Shown in pieces: positions 45,101-57,100 of a DNA stretch of 64,000 nucleotides; within the stretch, counting starts at the first letter, position 1; each line of letters starts with the position of its first letter. The DNA lies in the NCBI GenBank assembly GCA_037976565.1, contig CP137683.1, forward strand, positions 2,455,561 to 2,519,560, given 5' to 3'. A program made the translations under genes and the position numbers. Source of the stretch: Mesocentrotus franciscanus. Lineage: Eukaryota > Echinodermata > Echinoidea > Camarodonta > Strongylocentrotidae. The notes under the pieces were generated by a model. The model was given only the letters and a program-made list of their open reading frames with translations, was not told where the DNA came from and searched no databases.

Positions 45101-48100
45101 TGCATCATCTACACCTTTGTTAGCCTGGTAGGCAAACTGAAACGGGTCTATCTTCACCTGAGAAACAAGTGCATTTCTAACAAGTTTTTCAAAGCATTTC
45201 ATAATAACTGATGTAAGAGCAATGGGTCTAAAATCATTATGAGCAGTATGATTTGTTATCTTAGGTAAGGGTACAATATGAGACAATTTCCACAGTCTTC
45301 CTAACATCTTCAACGAGAATCACAGGATGAACTCCAGAAGAATCAGGCAGAGACGACTGTGAGGCAGTTTCCACTGAAACAGTGGATGGTGAATCTTGCT
45401 TTTCGAATCTTGCATAAAAAGCATTCAACTCATTTGCGTACTCCTTCTCATTTGCATTATTCGGGACTGGAATGCTCTTTTTTTTCTTTTCCATTCCAGT
45501 GATTGATTTCATTCCTTTCCAAGCATCCATGGGATTACCTGATTTGAATAGGTGCTCAATCTTCTTACCATATGCTTTCTTACACACTTTGATTAACTTA
45601 TTAATTTCATGCCGGATCTTGTGCCTCTCAGATGTGTCGTTCCTAGCAAAGGCAGCGTGCTTCTGGTTAAGAAGAGTGCGAATTTCGGTGTTGAGCCATG
45701 GTTTACTATTCGCGTAGACTTTGAAGGTACGCTGTGGTATAGTGATGTCCTCGCAAAAATTGATGTAGCAGGTAATGGCCACTACTGCTTCATCCAAGCT
45801 GTGATCATCAAAGAAGACATCCCAATCCGTGCACGAAAGACAAGCGCGTAGGGTCTCAACAGCATCGTCATTCCAACTCCGTGCAGTCTTCACCTCAGGT
45901 TTAATTTTCTTCAGCTTTTGTCTGTATTTGGGAACAAGAGAAACCATACTGTGGTCTGAGGCTCCCAGACTAGATCTTATGCGAGCCTTATATCCTTCCT
46001 TGACATTCCCATAACATTTATCAAGAACTCGTTCACCTCTCGTAGGCAGATTAACATATTGAGAAAACTGGGGCATGTGATTCTCAAGCACACAATTATT
46101 AAAATCTCCCAAAATCAACTTTACTGAGTCAGGCGATTTTCTTTCCAGTTCATTGTGAGTGTCAGCAATCTTTAAAGCTGCATTCACATTGTTAGCTTGT
46201 GGAGGAATATAGACAACAGTTATGAATATCTGGTTGAACTCTCTGGGCAAGTAAAAGGGTCTCAAACCAACAGTGAGCAGTTCAATGTCCGGGGAGCAGT
46301 CACGTTCTTTCACTGATATGTTATTGTACCATTTACTATTAATATATATACATACACCTCCTCCCTTTCCTTTGCCAGAATGTGAGTTTCTATCCATCCG
46401 TACACACACAAAGTTATCAATATCACTGCTTGCCTCAGTTACACTTTCATTAAACCATGTTTCTGAGCAACACAAGAGGCAGCTATCTCTATACTCATAG
46501 TTATATTTTGTTTCAGCCTGAAGTTCATCCAATTTATTGTTAAGAGATTGAGCATTACCTAGCATAATCGACGGCAGAGGTGGGTTGAAACGCCTTCTCC
46601 GCAGACGTGTGCGTAGACCACCCTTCTTCCCCCTTCTCCGCTGGCGTAGCTCCAGAGGGATGTCAGCATTGGGTGCAACATTCCTCGCATTGCGGAGAGC
46701 CCGCAGCTCGGTGGGTGTGTAGCAAATAACATTGCCGCCGCTGTATGATGTTACTGGTACCGGTATGTCACTGCACACAAACTGATGTCCATATACACGT
46801 GTACCGTGCACTCCTCCTCCATTCAGCAGCAATAAAAAACAGAGTCCAAGGCACATATATCTTGCAAAATATGGCCATACGATGAGCAAAACAATAAGTC
46901 ACACGATCACAACCGAAATTATCCAAACAAATCCACAAAAAACGGAAAAATTAAAATTAAAAATCAAAAACGAAGAGAACATAAAAATCACCTGGTGGTC
47001 GCCACAGTGCAGCGCCCTCTAAAGTACTACAGACATTGTGGTACAGTGATTTCTTCTCTTCATTTACAATCAGAGGGGCCTTTTAATTTTCATATCAATG
47101 AGATTTTGAGAATATATCAAACATGAAATGACTTGTTATCATACAAGTTCATGTAGGTCAAAAAAGAGGCACATCAGTTCTACTGCTCCATGGCCAACTT
47201 CCTATACTAAGAAAATGTTTAACTTCAACCCTGGACTAAACCCTACACGTGACTGTATCCCCAATCCTAAACCTAACCTAGCCTACCATACATGTAATTG
47301 CAACCCTAACCCTAATCCTAAACCCATCCAAAACCCAATTCCAACCATATATATTTGATGGAAGGAAGCCCATAGCAAAGGCCACCATAAAAAATGTCAG
47401 GCCACTTTTATATCGACTCACGAGAGCAATCAGGAACATTAGCATGTGGATACCATACTCCAGAGGAGCCACAGATGAAGAGCTTCTTGGGTGCTTCTAT
47501 CGATCTCAAACGGGGAACATCATAGCCCTCATTGCAAACCATGGTACAGTAGTGCCCGTAGGCGAAGCCATCATCGCAGGCCAGCGCACCGTGTTCAGGG
47601 ATGTGAAGGTTGTGGCAGGGAACAGCTGGAAAAGGAAATCAATGCAGATAATACAGCATGCTGTAGAAGATAGCTAGGCATACTTGAGATTTTAGTTGTC
47701 ATGCACTCAATGGAGCATGAAATAAGAATGAACATAAATGTATAAAATAAACTTCAAAACTCTAAATCAAAAGAAACTAGATGGAACTTCAACTGCGCGC
47801 AGTCGATGATGCCTCCGCCATAGAGCAATTTTACAAACCAAAATGGAAGCAATTTTTAAAATTCAAGTTTGATTGTAATCCATCTGTTGGTTCTAATGAT
47901 AACGCGATCACGAGCTATTTTAGGATACATAATGAGCCCTGTGACCTTTGACCTCGTGACCCCAAATCTAATCAGTTCATTGGCTCTGCAAGATACATAC
48001 ATGACCCAAGTTTGGCGGTAATCCATCAATCGGTTCTTGAGATAATGTGATCACAAGCTATTTTGCATACATAACGAGCCCTGTGACCTTTGACCTCGTG

Positions 48101-51100
48101 ACCCCAAAATCTAATCAGTTCATTAGCTCTGCAAGATACATACATGACCCAAGTTTGGCGGTAATCCATCAATCGGTTCTTGAGATAACACGATCACGAG
48201 CTATTTTTGCATACATAATGAGCCCTGTGACCTTTGACCTTTGACCTCGTGACCCCAAAATCTAATCAGTTCATTAGCTCTGCAAGATACATACATGACC
48301 CAAGTTTGGCGGTAATCCATCAATCGGTTCTTGAGATAACGCGATCACGAGCTATTTTTGCATACATAATGAGCCCTGTGACCTTTGACCTTGGACCTCG
48401 TGACCCCAAAATCTAATCAGTTCATTAGCTCTGCAAGATACATACATGACCCGAGTTTGGCGGTAATCCATCAATTGGTTCTTGAGATAACGCGATCACG
48501 AGAACGGGACGTACGTACGTACGGACAACCAGAAAACATAATGCCTCCGGCTACGTTGTAGCGGAGGCATAAAAATAAGCAAAATAACCAAGCCCTTGCT
48601 AACAAATAATTGAAATAGTGGGTCAAAACAGTATGAGCAATATTGTGATGCTCCCCACAGAAAGGTGGCTTCAAGTGTACAAATAATAGTACAATGTAGA
48701 TAGTATAACACACTGCAGAAGATGGCTAGGCATACTTGAAATATTCTTCTTGCACTCAATGGACCTTGAAGTAAGAATGAACAAAAATGCCTAAAACAAA
48801 CTTCAAAACTCTACATCAAATGAAAAGTAATGCTTAAGGAAGAAAACATGACTATGCCTTGGAAAGAAAGAGAATTGGATAAAATACTTACGTTTGATAT
48901 CCACATTGATACCACATTCGGCCTTCAAGCCATTCCTGCTATCACTAGCTCGATACAGGATCACATGATGACCCCAGGGTAATAGGGCGGGGTTGTTTCC
49001 ATAGTTACAGGTCTCAATGATATCAATACCTGGAGGAGCTAGAAAGATAGGGTCATCCCATTCGACCTCTGTCATCTTAGTCAAAGTTGTAATGTTTTGA
49101 TCCGGCGGGCAAAACTGGATGATTGGTTGAACTTCATCTGAAATTGACACAAAACATGGGGCAGAAGGATATCTATATAAAGCTGCTTCCATTTGTTTTA
49201 GATCTACATAGCATCATCAAATGTATGTCATATTTTAGGCCAACACACTTTTTGCTACTATCATAAATGAATTGATTTTATACTTAAAACACTTTATTTC
49301 ATTCAATGGGCATATAATAAGCATAAAATGTCTTCCATTCACTTCGATACTGAGGTATTAACTCTTACTGTTATTGTTTCTGGAAAAAAATAAAGACCTG
49401 CTTTTTTTACGATAATCAAATCCTTAGCCGGAATTTTCAATAGCACTGAAGAAGTAAATGTATAGTAAAACCTATCTATAGTGGTCACTATCATAGCTTC
49501 CATCGAGAATAAAATAAGTTTCGAAACCTGTCTACGTTCACCTGGTCATTTATATTACCTTCATCTTAGAGGAAATAGGTACTGTAGAACCTGTAAAGAA
49601 AGGCCACCTGTTTGCAGTAGTCAATTTTATGGTTTCCCTTTATAGTGACCTTTATGGACAGGTTTCAATTTATCTACACCAAATTAAAGAAGATGTATCC
49701 TATAAACAAGAACCTCTGTTAGATGCCAATTACTAGAAGGATTTACTGGCAATTGTACTGTCAACTGTAGTAATGGCCTTCTTGCAAGCAGCTGACAATA
49801 TTCACATCTACTTATCAGGACTCTTGTTCGAGAAGAAGAAGAGAAATATTGTTGTCATATTCCTATTCAACATTCATGTTTACAAAGGTATTGATTTTTG
49901 CCAATCATATCATCTGCAGAGAGACAGAAGGGTGTAAACTCTGATAAAACAGAAGTAACTTTCTTCTTCTGGCCCCACACAAGTGATATAAAGAGTTTCA
50001 TACAAAACCAGGGGAGTGTTTCACAAAGACTAAGATCGACTTAAGATGGACTTGAACTATGGCAGGCCATTCATGCCACTGGTTGCTCTCACCATTTCTG
50101 GCATTGGGCTCTTAAGGGACCTACAAATCGTGGTCACAAATCTACAGAATTTATATTTGTTGATAGTTCATTATTGAAGGAAAAAAATATTATCTAAAGA
50201 TCATAATTTCTAAGGTTTTTTCCCTTTAATTTTACATCTGGTTCAAAAATTAAATATAAGTTTAGTTTACAATGTAACTTACTTTTTTTCTTCGATAACA
50301 AACTATCAAAAAATGTAAATTCTGTAAATTTGTGACGTCCCTTGAGAGACCAATGATGAGAGCAACCAGTGGTATGAATGGCCTGCCATAGTTTAAGTCC
50401 AACTTAAGTCGATCTTAGTCTTTGCAAAACACCCTCAGGTTTTCTTTGAGTCGTCTTCGATACAGGTTTCAAACCAATTATCTATACTCACTTGTCACAT
50501 AAACTTCAAACACACACGTAGCTGTGTTGTTTGACTGGTCACTGAAGGAAAAACTACAAGTGGTGTCAGTGGTGAAATTGTAAGGTGAAGTGAGGTCAAT
50601 GGGATCCGTGGACACTCCGAGGTCATTATCAATATTATCTACTGCTGCAGGGAGGTCAAAGGTCACTTCCACTCCCCAGAATTCAGTGCGCACGGCCATG
50701 ATGGGCTGGGATGGACAGGACGTGAGTGTTGGAGCTGCAAGATCTGTAATGCATAACAAACACACGATGAATCATTTATATACTAGTAGACAATATGTAG
50801 ACAAAAATAGCTCATGTATAAACTTGCAAAACACATCCATCACTACACCAAAGATATTCTACTTGGTGGCAGAAATAAAATATTTGATATCAGGCAAGCA
50901 AAAATTCATGTATAAAAGTGTTACCTCAAGGATTAACCAAGAAACTATTAGAGGTAAAAATGAGTTGTGATAATGAGAGATACATGGGACGTACTGAAAC
51001 TATGAATACACTCTCTTTTTCTTCCATATCAGTGAAAACAGCGATGTGTGAAATGGTGTGATACTGTATATCCAGGTTCTGCATGTATTTTGACGCTTGC

Positions 51101-54100
51101 AAAAGATTTTAGAAAATATTCACTGAGAATGGCAGTTAATACAGTCTTTGCTCACCTAGACATCTCGGTTGACTGCTAACGTTCAAACCACTGCTCCACT
51201 GACCTGAGTCTAGGCAGGTCAAGGATTCAAGCCCCCCTACCAGGGTCAGGTCAAGATCACAATGAAGCGTGCAAATTGTTCCAGAATGCACTTTCTCAGA
51301 TGACCCACAGGATGGTGGAGAAATAGATATGCTAGAGTCTACCACCAGAGAGTCACACCCAATAACTGAAATTAAAACAATTAAGATACAACTTCAATTT
51401 ATTAATCAATTTAAATTATTCAATTACTGTGACATTTTAGTTAAAAGCATATTTCCTGCAAATAAATATACATTTTAATAAGTTTTCATATCAATTATCA
51501 GTCCCTACCTGTTTTTTACAAGAAAAGTATAACATCAATATTTAATATCACTTTTAATATTTCTAAATTAATCAAACATCTGTCCCTATACATATCTTGT
51601 AAGGTAATCGTAATGGGCTTCATTCCTACGTTTCATTAAACCGCCTAAAAAAACGCCCGGGAAAATAAAATGACATAAAGCCGTTGTGTGCTTCACATTT
51701 CAATATCTTATAAAACCAAAGGAGTAAGGGGGCCTTTGTTGTGTGTAGCTACTTGGTTTACCTCTACTTGCAATTTATTTTAAATGTAATTTTTTGTTCT
51801 TTTTGTTTGCTGCTGTGATTTTAAAACAAGGTGAACAAAGCACAAAGCACAGCATACATTATATATACGGTGAACCACTAAAATATTTATACCCTTACCA
51901 AGGTTTGGATTTTTTTAAAAGTTTGTGAAAAATTGATTTGTCGCTATTTATGTTTCTTGAGAATGAGACATATTCAACAAAGGCCTAATTCAACCAGTCC
52001 ACCTTTCATTCTTGAGTTATGTAAAAACACAAACAACATCAAATTTTATAAGGGGTATGATTAAGTTAGTGGTTAACTGTATGTTGAGATTTTTTCATTT
52101 TCACACCTTGACAGTAAGGTTCCTCCTCTGTGTTCCAGTACATATCTGTCCCGTTAAACTCACAGCTTGCTTCTGCTGAACCAACCAGAGAGTAACCGAC
52201 CAAACAGGTCAGGTGACACTCAGAACCATGTGACCTGTCACATGGTCCAGTCATTGTTCCAAACAAAGGTGGCTCAAATTCTTTGGGGCATTTACGTACT
52301 GAAAGGGAGACACAAGAAACAAAAACACATATTTAAAGTTAACAATCTTGACATTATGTTACCGGTATATGCTCTCAACAGCATTTCTACTTTGTGACAA
52401 ATGTTTAAGCATGCTTTGAATTACTTCACTGTGAAACAGTTTGTATCTCTCTTTTGTCGACATTTTTAAACACATTTTTCTCTATGAAAAATCGTATTCC
52501 TTCAAATAAATAAGTAGACAGATATTTTCTTTCTAATAATTTTCATTACAAAGAAAAAATGGAGAACTGCATGAAAGGAAAATCATAGAGCTGACCACTT
52601 GGGTTTCAACTTTATAAAATATTTATAACTTTCTTATGCTTCATCAAATTTTGCTCAAACGGAACAGTTATTCTTATTTTCCTGCTATTAGTAAAAAAAA
52701 ACTTGTGATCAGTCTGGATGTCCCCTTTAAACTATCAACAAGGAGGTAAGTTGGCTCAGTCGGTAAAGCATTTGCCTGTGGAACCATGAATGAAGCCTGC
52801 TTTGTGTATTTATCGTGCCCCTCCCGTTTCATAGACGTAGCTAAGCTATGTTACAGTGGAAAACACTATGTCCCTTGGATAGGACGTCAGGTGTGGTGAA
52901 GTGGTCCACCTGCACGCCCCCAATCAGTTATACCGGAGGAGAGACCCAAGGGTTACAGTGATTCAATTCCACTTTTCACCTAGCTCCCAGTCACACACAC
53001 AGGTGACGCTAAATACTTTATAGTAATAATAATAACTACTGAATTCTTTTTGGGGGTAACTTAAGGTTCAAAGCGTAAAACTCACCAATGACATCGATTG
53101 AAAACCTGCAGATGTTCTCATTCCCTGTCTCATCTCTGGCTGTACAGGTCACTGTATAGGTGCCAGGGGTCATGACCCCTGCATGGAGGTCACAGGTCAC
53201 TCGAGGTTCATTGCCGCTTTTATCTGATGCTTGGACAAACCACTGGACATTGGTCTGGTTCAAACCCCTCTCTGTATATGATATGATGTCTGCAGGGCAT
53301 TCATTAAAGATTGGGGCTTCAATATCTGTACGTTTTGAAAGAAACAACATACAGGGAATTCATTGTTGGTTTTACCAACCAACATATCTTCGGCGATATC
53401 AGTATTGCTGATGCTTTTAATGACTACCTAATTCAAATTAATATCAATGACTTGGAATGTAATAGTGACTTTCTTAGTAATGCTGATCTTCCTCCCATTG
53501 TTCAGGCCAGCAATGAAGGTCCTAGTAGTTCTGCTTATTTATTTGAATTTGACGAGGTTGACTCTGATTCTGTTAAGAAAATCATAGCTATATAATTTAG
53601 ATACCTCTAAGTCAACTGGTATTGATGAAATCAATGTAAAACTAATAAAAAGTGCTGGTGACGTAATAATTCCTAGCATCACCCAATTAATAAATTTGTC
53701 ATTATCGTCTGGCACATACCCAGATGAATGGAAACACGCGAAAGTACTTCCATTGTACAAAAAAGGTGACATTAATGCAATACCTAATTACCGACCAATC
53801 TCCATTCTCCCAATTCTTAGTAAAATTTTAGAGAAAATTGTTCATCGGCAGCTTTATGATCATCTTGTCTCCAATAATGTGCTTTCCAATACACAATTTG
53901 GATTTAGGCCCGGTCACTCTACCTCCTCAGCACTTGGTGCTCTAACTGATACTTGGGTACGTGCTTTAGACAGTGGCAAGATTATTGGTGCTCTTTTTGT
54001 TGAATTAAAACGAGCATTCGATACAGTTGATTCATCTATTATGTTAGCTAAACTGCACAAAATAGGTTTATCTAATAGTTCTATATCTTGGTGTAAATCA

Positions 54101-57100
54101 TACCTTACGAATAGAAAGCAACAAGTGTCAATTAGACAAACTTTGTCAAAAGAACGTTTCCTATCTATCTGGGCCCCCTTTTATTTTTAATTTATATTGA
54201 CGATATGGTCCATGTCTTCAATTAGGGAAGGAAATGTCATAATGTACGCGGATGACACCACTTTGTACGTCACTGGAACTTCTATCCGTGAATTGGAGAT
54301 TAAATTGCAACACAAAATGAATGCAATATGTACATGGATAAGTGACAATAGGTTGCATTTAAATACAGGGAAAACAAAGTTTATGGTTATAGGGAGTAAA
54401 CAAAAACTTAGTACCTGCACTAACGACAGCATTTGCATCACCTGCGATGGGGTTGAAATCAATCAATGTGCAAGTATCAAATGTCTTGGGATAATAATAG
54501 ATAAATATTTATTATGGCATGAACAAGTTGATTCTGTATGTAAAAAATATTTGCTGGTCTTGCGATGTTAAAAAGAATTTGTCCTTTTGTAGAAAATGAT
54601 ACTGCTGTGAGATATGGGGAGATCATTTTAATATACATGTAGATCGAATTACTAAACTTCAAAAGAGGGCAGGTGCAATATTTACAGCCCATCTAAGGAA
54701 ATGTTCTCAAGTCTGAACTGGATACCTTTCAGATATCGAATAAATTATTTCTGATATATATTTGTTTATAAATGCTGTCAAGGCCTCTCTCCTGATTACT
54801 ACTCAAATTATTTCAAAGAGTTAAGTAAAATACATGATAAAAATATGAGGCAATCCGCCAGACACAATCTCTTCATTCCCAAATGCCGCACTGAGTACTG
54901 CAAACACTCTTTGTATTACCTTTGTCCAAATTTGTTGAATAATTCGCCGGTTATCATACGGGAGTTGCCCTCTTTGGTATCTTTCAAATTTAATCTTAAA
55001 CAGTATCTCAAGTCATTGGACGTATAAGGGATTTTTAGGCACCTACATACTCACCGATAGTCTGTTTCATATTTTGTTTAATCATTATAATTTCTTGTTA
55101 CTCATTATTGTACTTTAACGTATTTGATTATTTTATAATCACAAACATTCACCTTGATATACATGTATTTCAATGTTGTTCACATGCTCTTTTTAACTAT
55201 TTACTTGGCATTATTGTATACCGGTATATATTTTGAATGCTTTTATTCTTACATATTATATGGTATTATTTTGTGTATGTTTTTAGAGGGGCCCCATGGG
55301 AGACCAACTGATGTTGAATGGGCTACCCCGTATCAATAAACAATATCACTTGTACTTATATGTAACCCATTGCCACGATGTAGGGAACTAGTTGGATTCA
55401 GTCCACTGCCTGGACTGTTTCCTTGTCACTGAGAAAATAACATTTTGCTAAGAACCCTGTGTCACCACCAGAATCAATCTCCAGGGTTGACATACAAATT
55501 TGAGAAACCATTTTCAAGGGAAACAAACAATGTGGTCTTTTTAGACAGGTGGCCTTTCTATACAGGTGGTCATTAAAGCAGGATTGACTGTAGTAGACTC
55601 AGAGAAAATTATGATTTCCTTTAAATACAACTTGAATTTGCATTTTCAAAAATTACAAGTATATCACCTCAAATTATCTTGGGCTTAGAATTCTAAGGGT
55701 TAATTAGAGATGAAATGAAGACAAAATATGAAACCATATATGCATCATCATTTATTTATGAAATATACAAATCTTTATCTTACCTACACACTGGGCCTGG
55801 CCTATATCTTGAGTCCAAGTCTGGTTCCCAGAACACATAGTCTCGCTTAGACTGGAAGGGCTGATCTCATATCCTGTAGTCCTGCATGCAAGGTTACATG
55901 TATCTTCAAAGCGTGGGTCAGACAGACAAGACTCTGGTCCAATGGAAATCCAGGCTGTCTCCACTAGTGATGGACAGGATTTGCCTACAACAGACAAGCA
56001 AAGAGTACTTTCAACCCTTCATGTGCTTACATTTTTTGTTTCCAACAAGTACACCATGACCAAGATTTCAATACAAATATTCTTATATCAGGGTTTGTCT
56101 TCTCCTTATATAGAGTTTGTTTTTATATAAACCATATTTAAAGATGACATTCCTCATCAAACATAGCTAATTCTTTGAGCAAGGAATCATATATATCACA
56201 CAACCAGGTAAAGTGATAAAACATTCATCCTGTTACATGATAAGGCAAGTTCATTCCATTTGGCCAGAGGGCCAAAGGGTCAACAACTTCTTGCTACAAA
56301 CCCTGTGTCACAGCCTGGAACAGTCTCCAGGGTTGACATGAAAATTTGAGAAAGATAGTGGGATAGAAATACAGAGAGGTGGAGAGAGAGAGAGGGAGAG
56401 AGAACCTACGACTGCACATGAAATCTGTGGTACTCCAGGTCCTATCTGCTTGACATCTCTTATCACTCTCTCCTACACCCTCATAACCAAATGGGCAGTG
56501 GAAGGTACAGACCGACCCGTAAGGGACACTCTCCTCTGACTGATCACACCCAGTCAGTGTGGCTGGAGCTTGAATGACCAGTGCCGGACACGTCCGAACT
56601 AGGAGAGGAAAAAACAAAAAATAAATGTCTTCATGAAAATATAGCTCTAACTGTATGGAATGAACAGTATTTGCACAAAAAAAAAACAAGTTGATAATGA
56701 CTTTAAAATGCATCAATTGTTGATTGTTAGAGGTAATCTTGAATTTTAGCCATCACAGAAAATACAGTGACACAGATTCAAACATACCCAATACACAAAA
56801 TGTTCAATACTACAAATATATGATATTTTACAAACAAGTAATATAAGTTGAAGAGCTGAGTAAATAGCAAAGGATACAAGGAATGCTGGTAGTCCTGGCT
56901 GCATGTTGAGCAATAGCACACTGTGCTTATGAAAATGTAATTTTATGGAAAATATTCTTTAGTTTGTTAACATTTTTCAGATCAAAAACAAACTTCAGGC
57001 ACAGCCTTTTGATAAAAAATGGCTTATTTCAAATTCATATTTTCTATACATGAATACATCTATGAGCTGTATTACAGCTGACCGATTAAATGTTCAATCA

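Larger units (their letters stand above)
42400..46990 (-). mobile_element. Nearly complete non-LTR retrotransposon (Jockey/CR1-like LINE)
   Basis: The minus-strand ORF at 46,889-45,261 has an APE endonuclease: S-E-T-W-F-N, G-G-G-V-C-I-Y, V-V-Y-I-P-P, L-G-D-F-N and S-D-H-S-M. A frameshift leads to the reverse transcriptase (45,313-44,490): D-F-R-P-I-A-L-T-S, A-D-F-S-S-A-F-N, G-V-P-Q-G-C-V-L-S-P and K-Y-A-D-D-T-V. A C-terminal part follows (44,471-44,073). The 3' UTR holds four GC-rich repeats (42,995-44,080), GA-rich DNA and an end with AATAAA and (TATCT)n (42,404-42,424). Frame breaks near 45,280 and 44,480 make it inactive. Same strand as gene B, in the intron between the linker and the CCP at 47,422. 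Confidence 0.85.

Noticed and set aside
45472..46500. Plus-strand ORFs over the LINE endonuclease
   Set aside because: They are antisense shadows of the minus-strand endonuclease frame.
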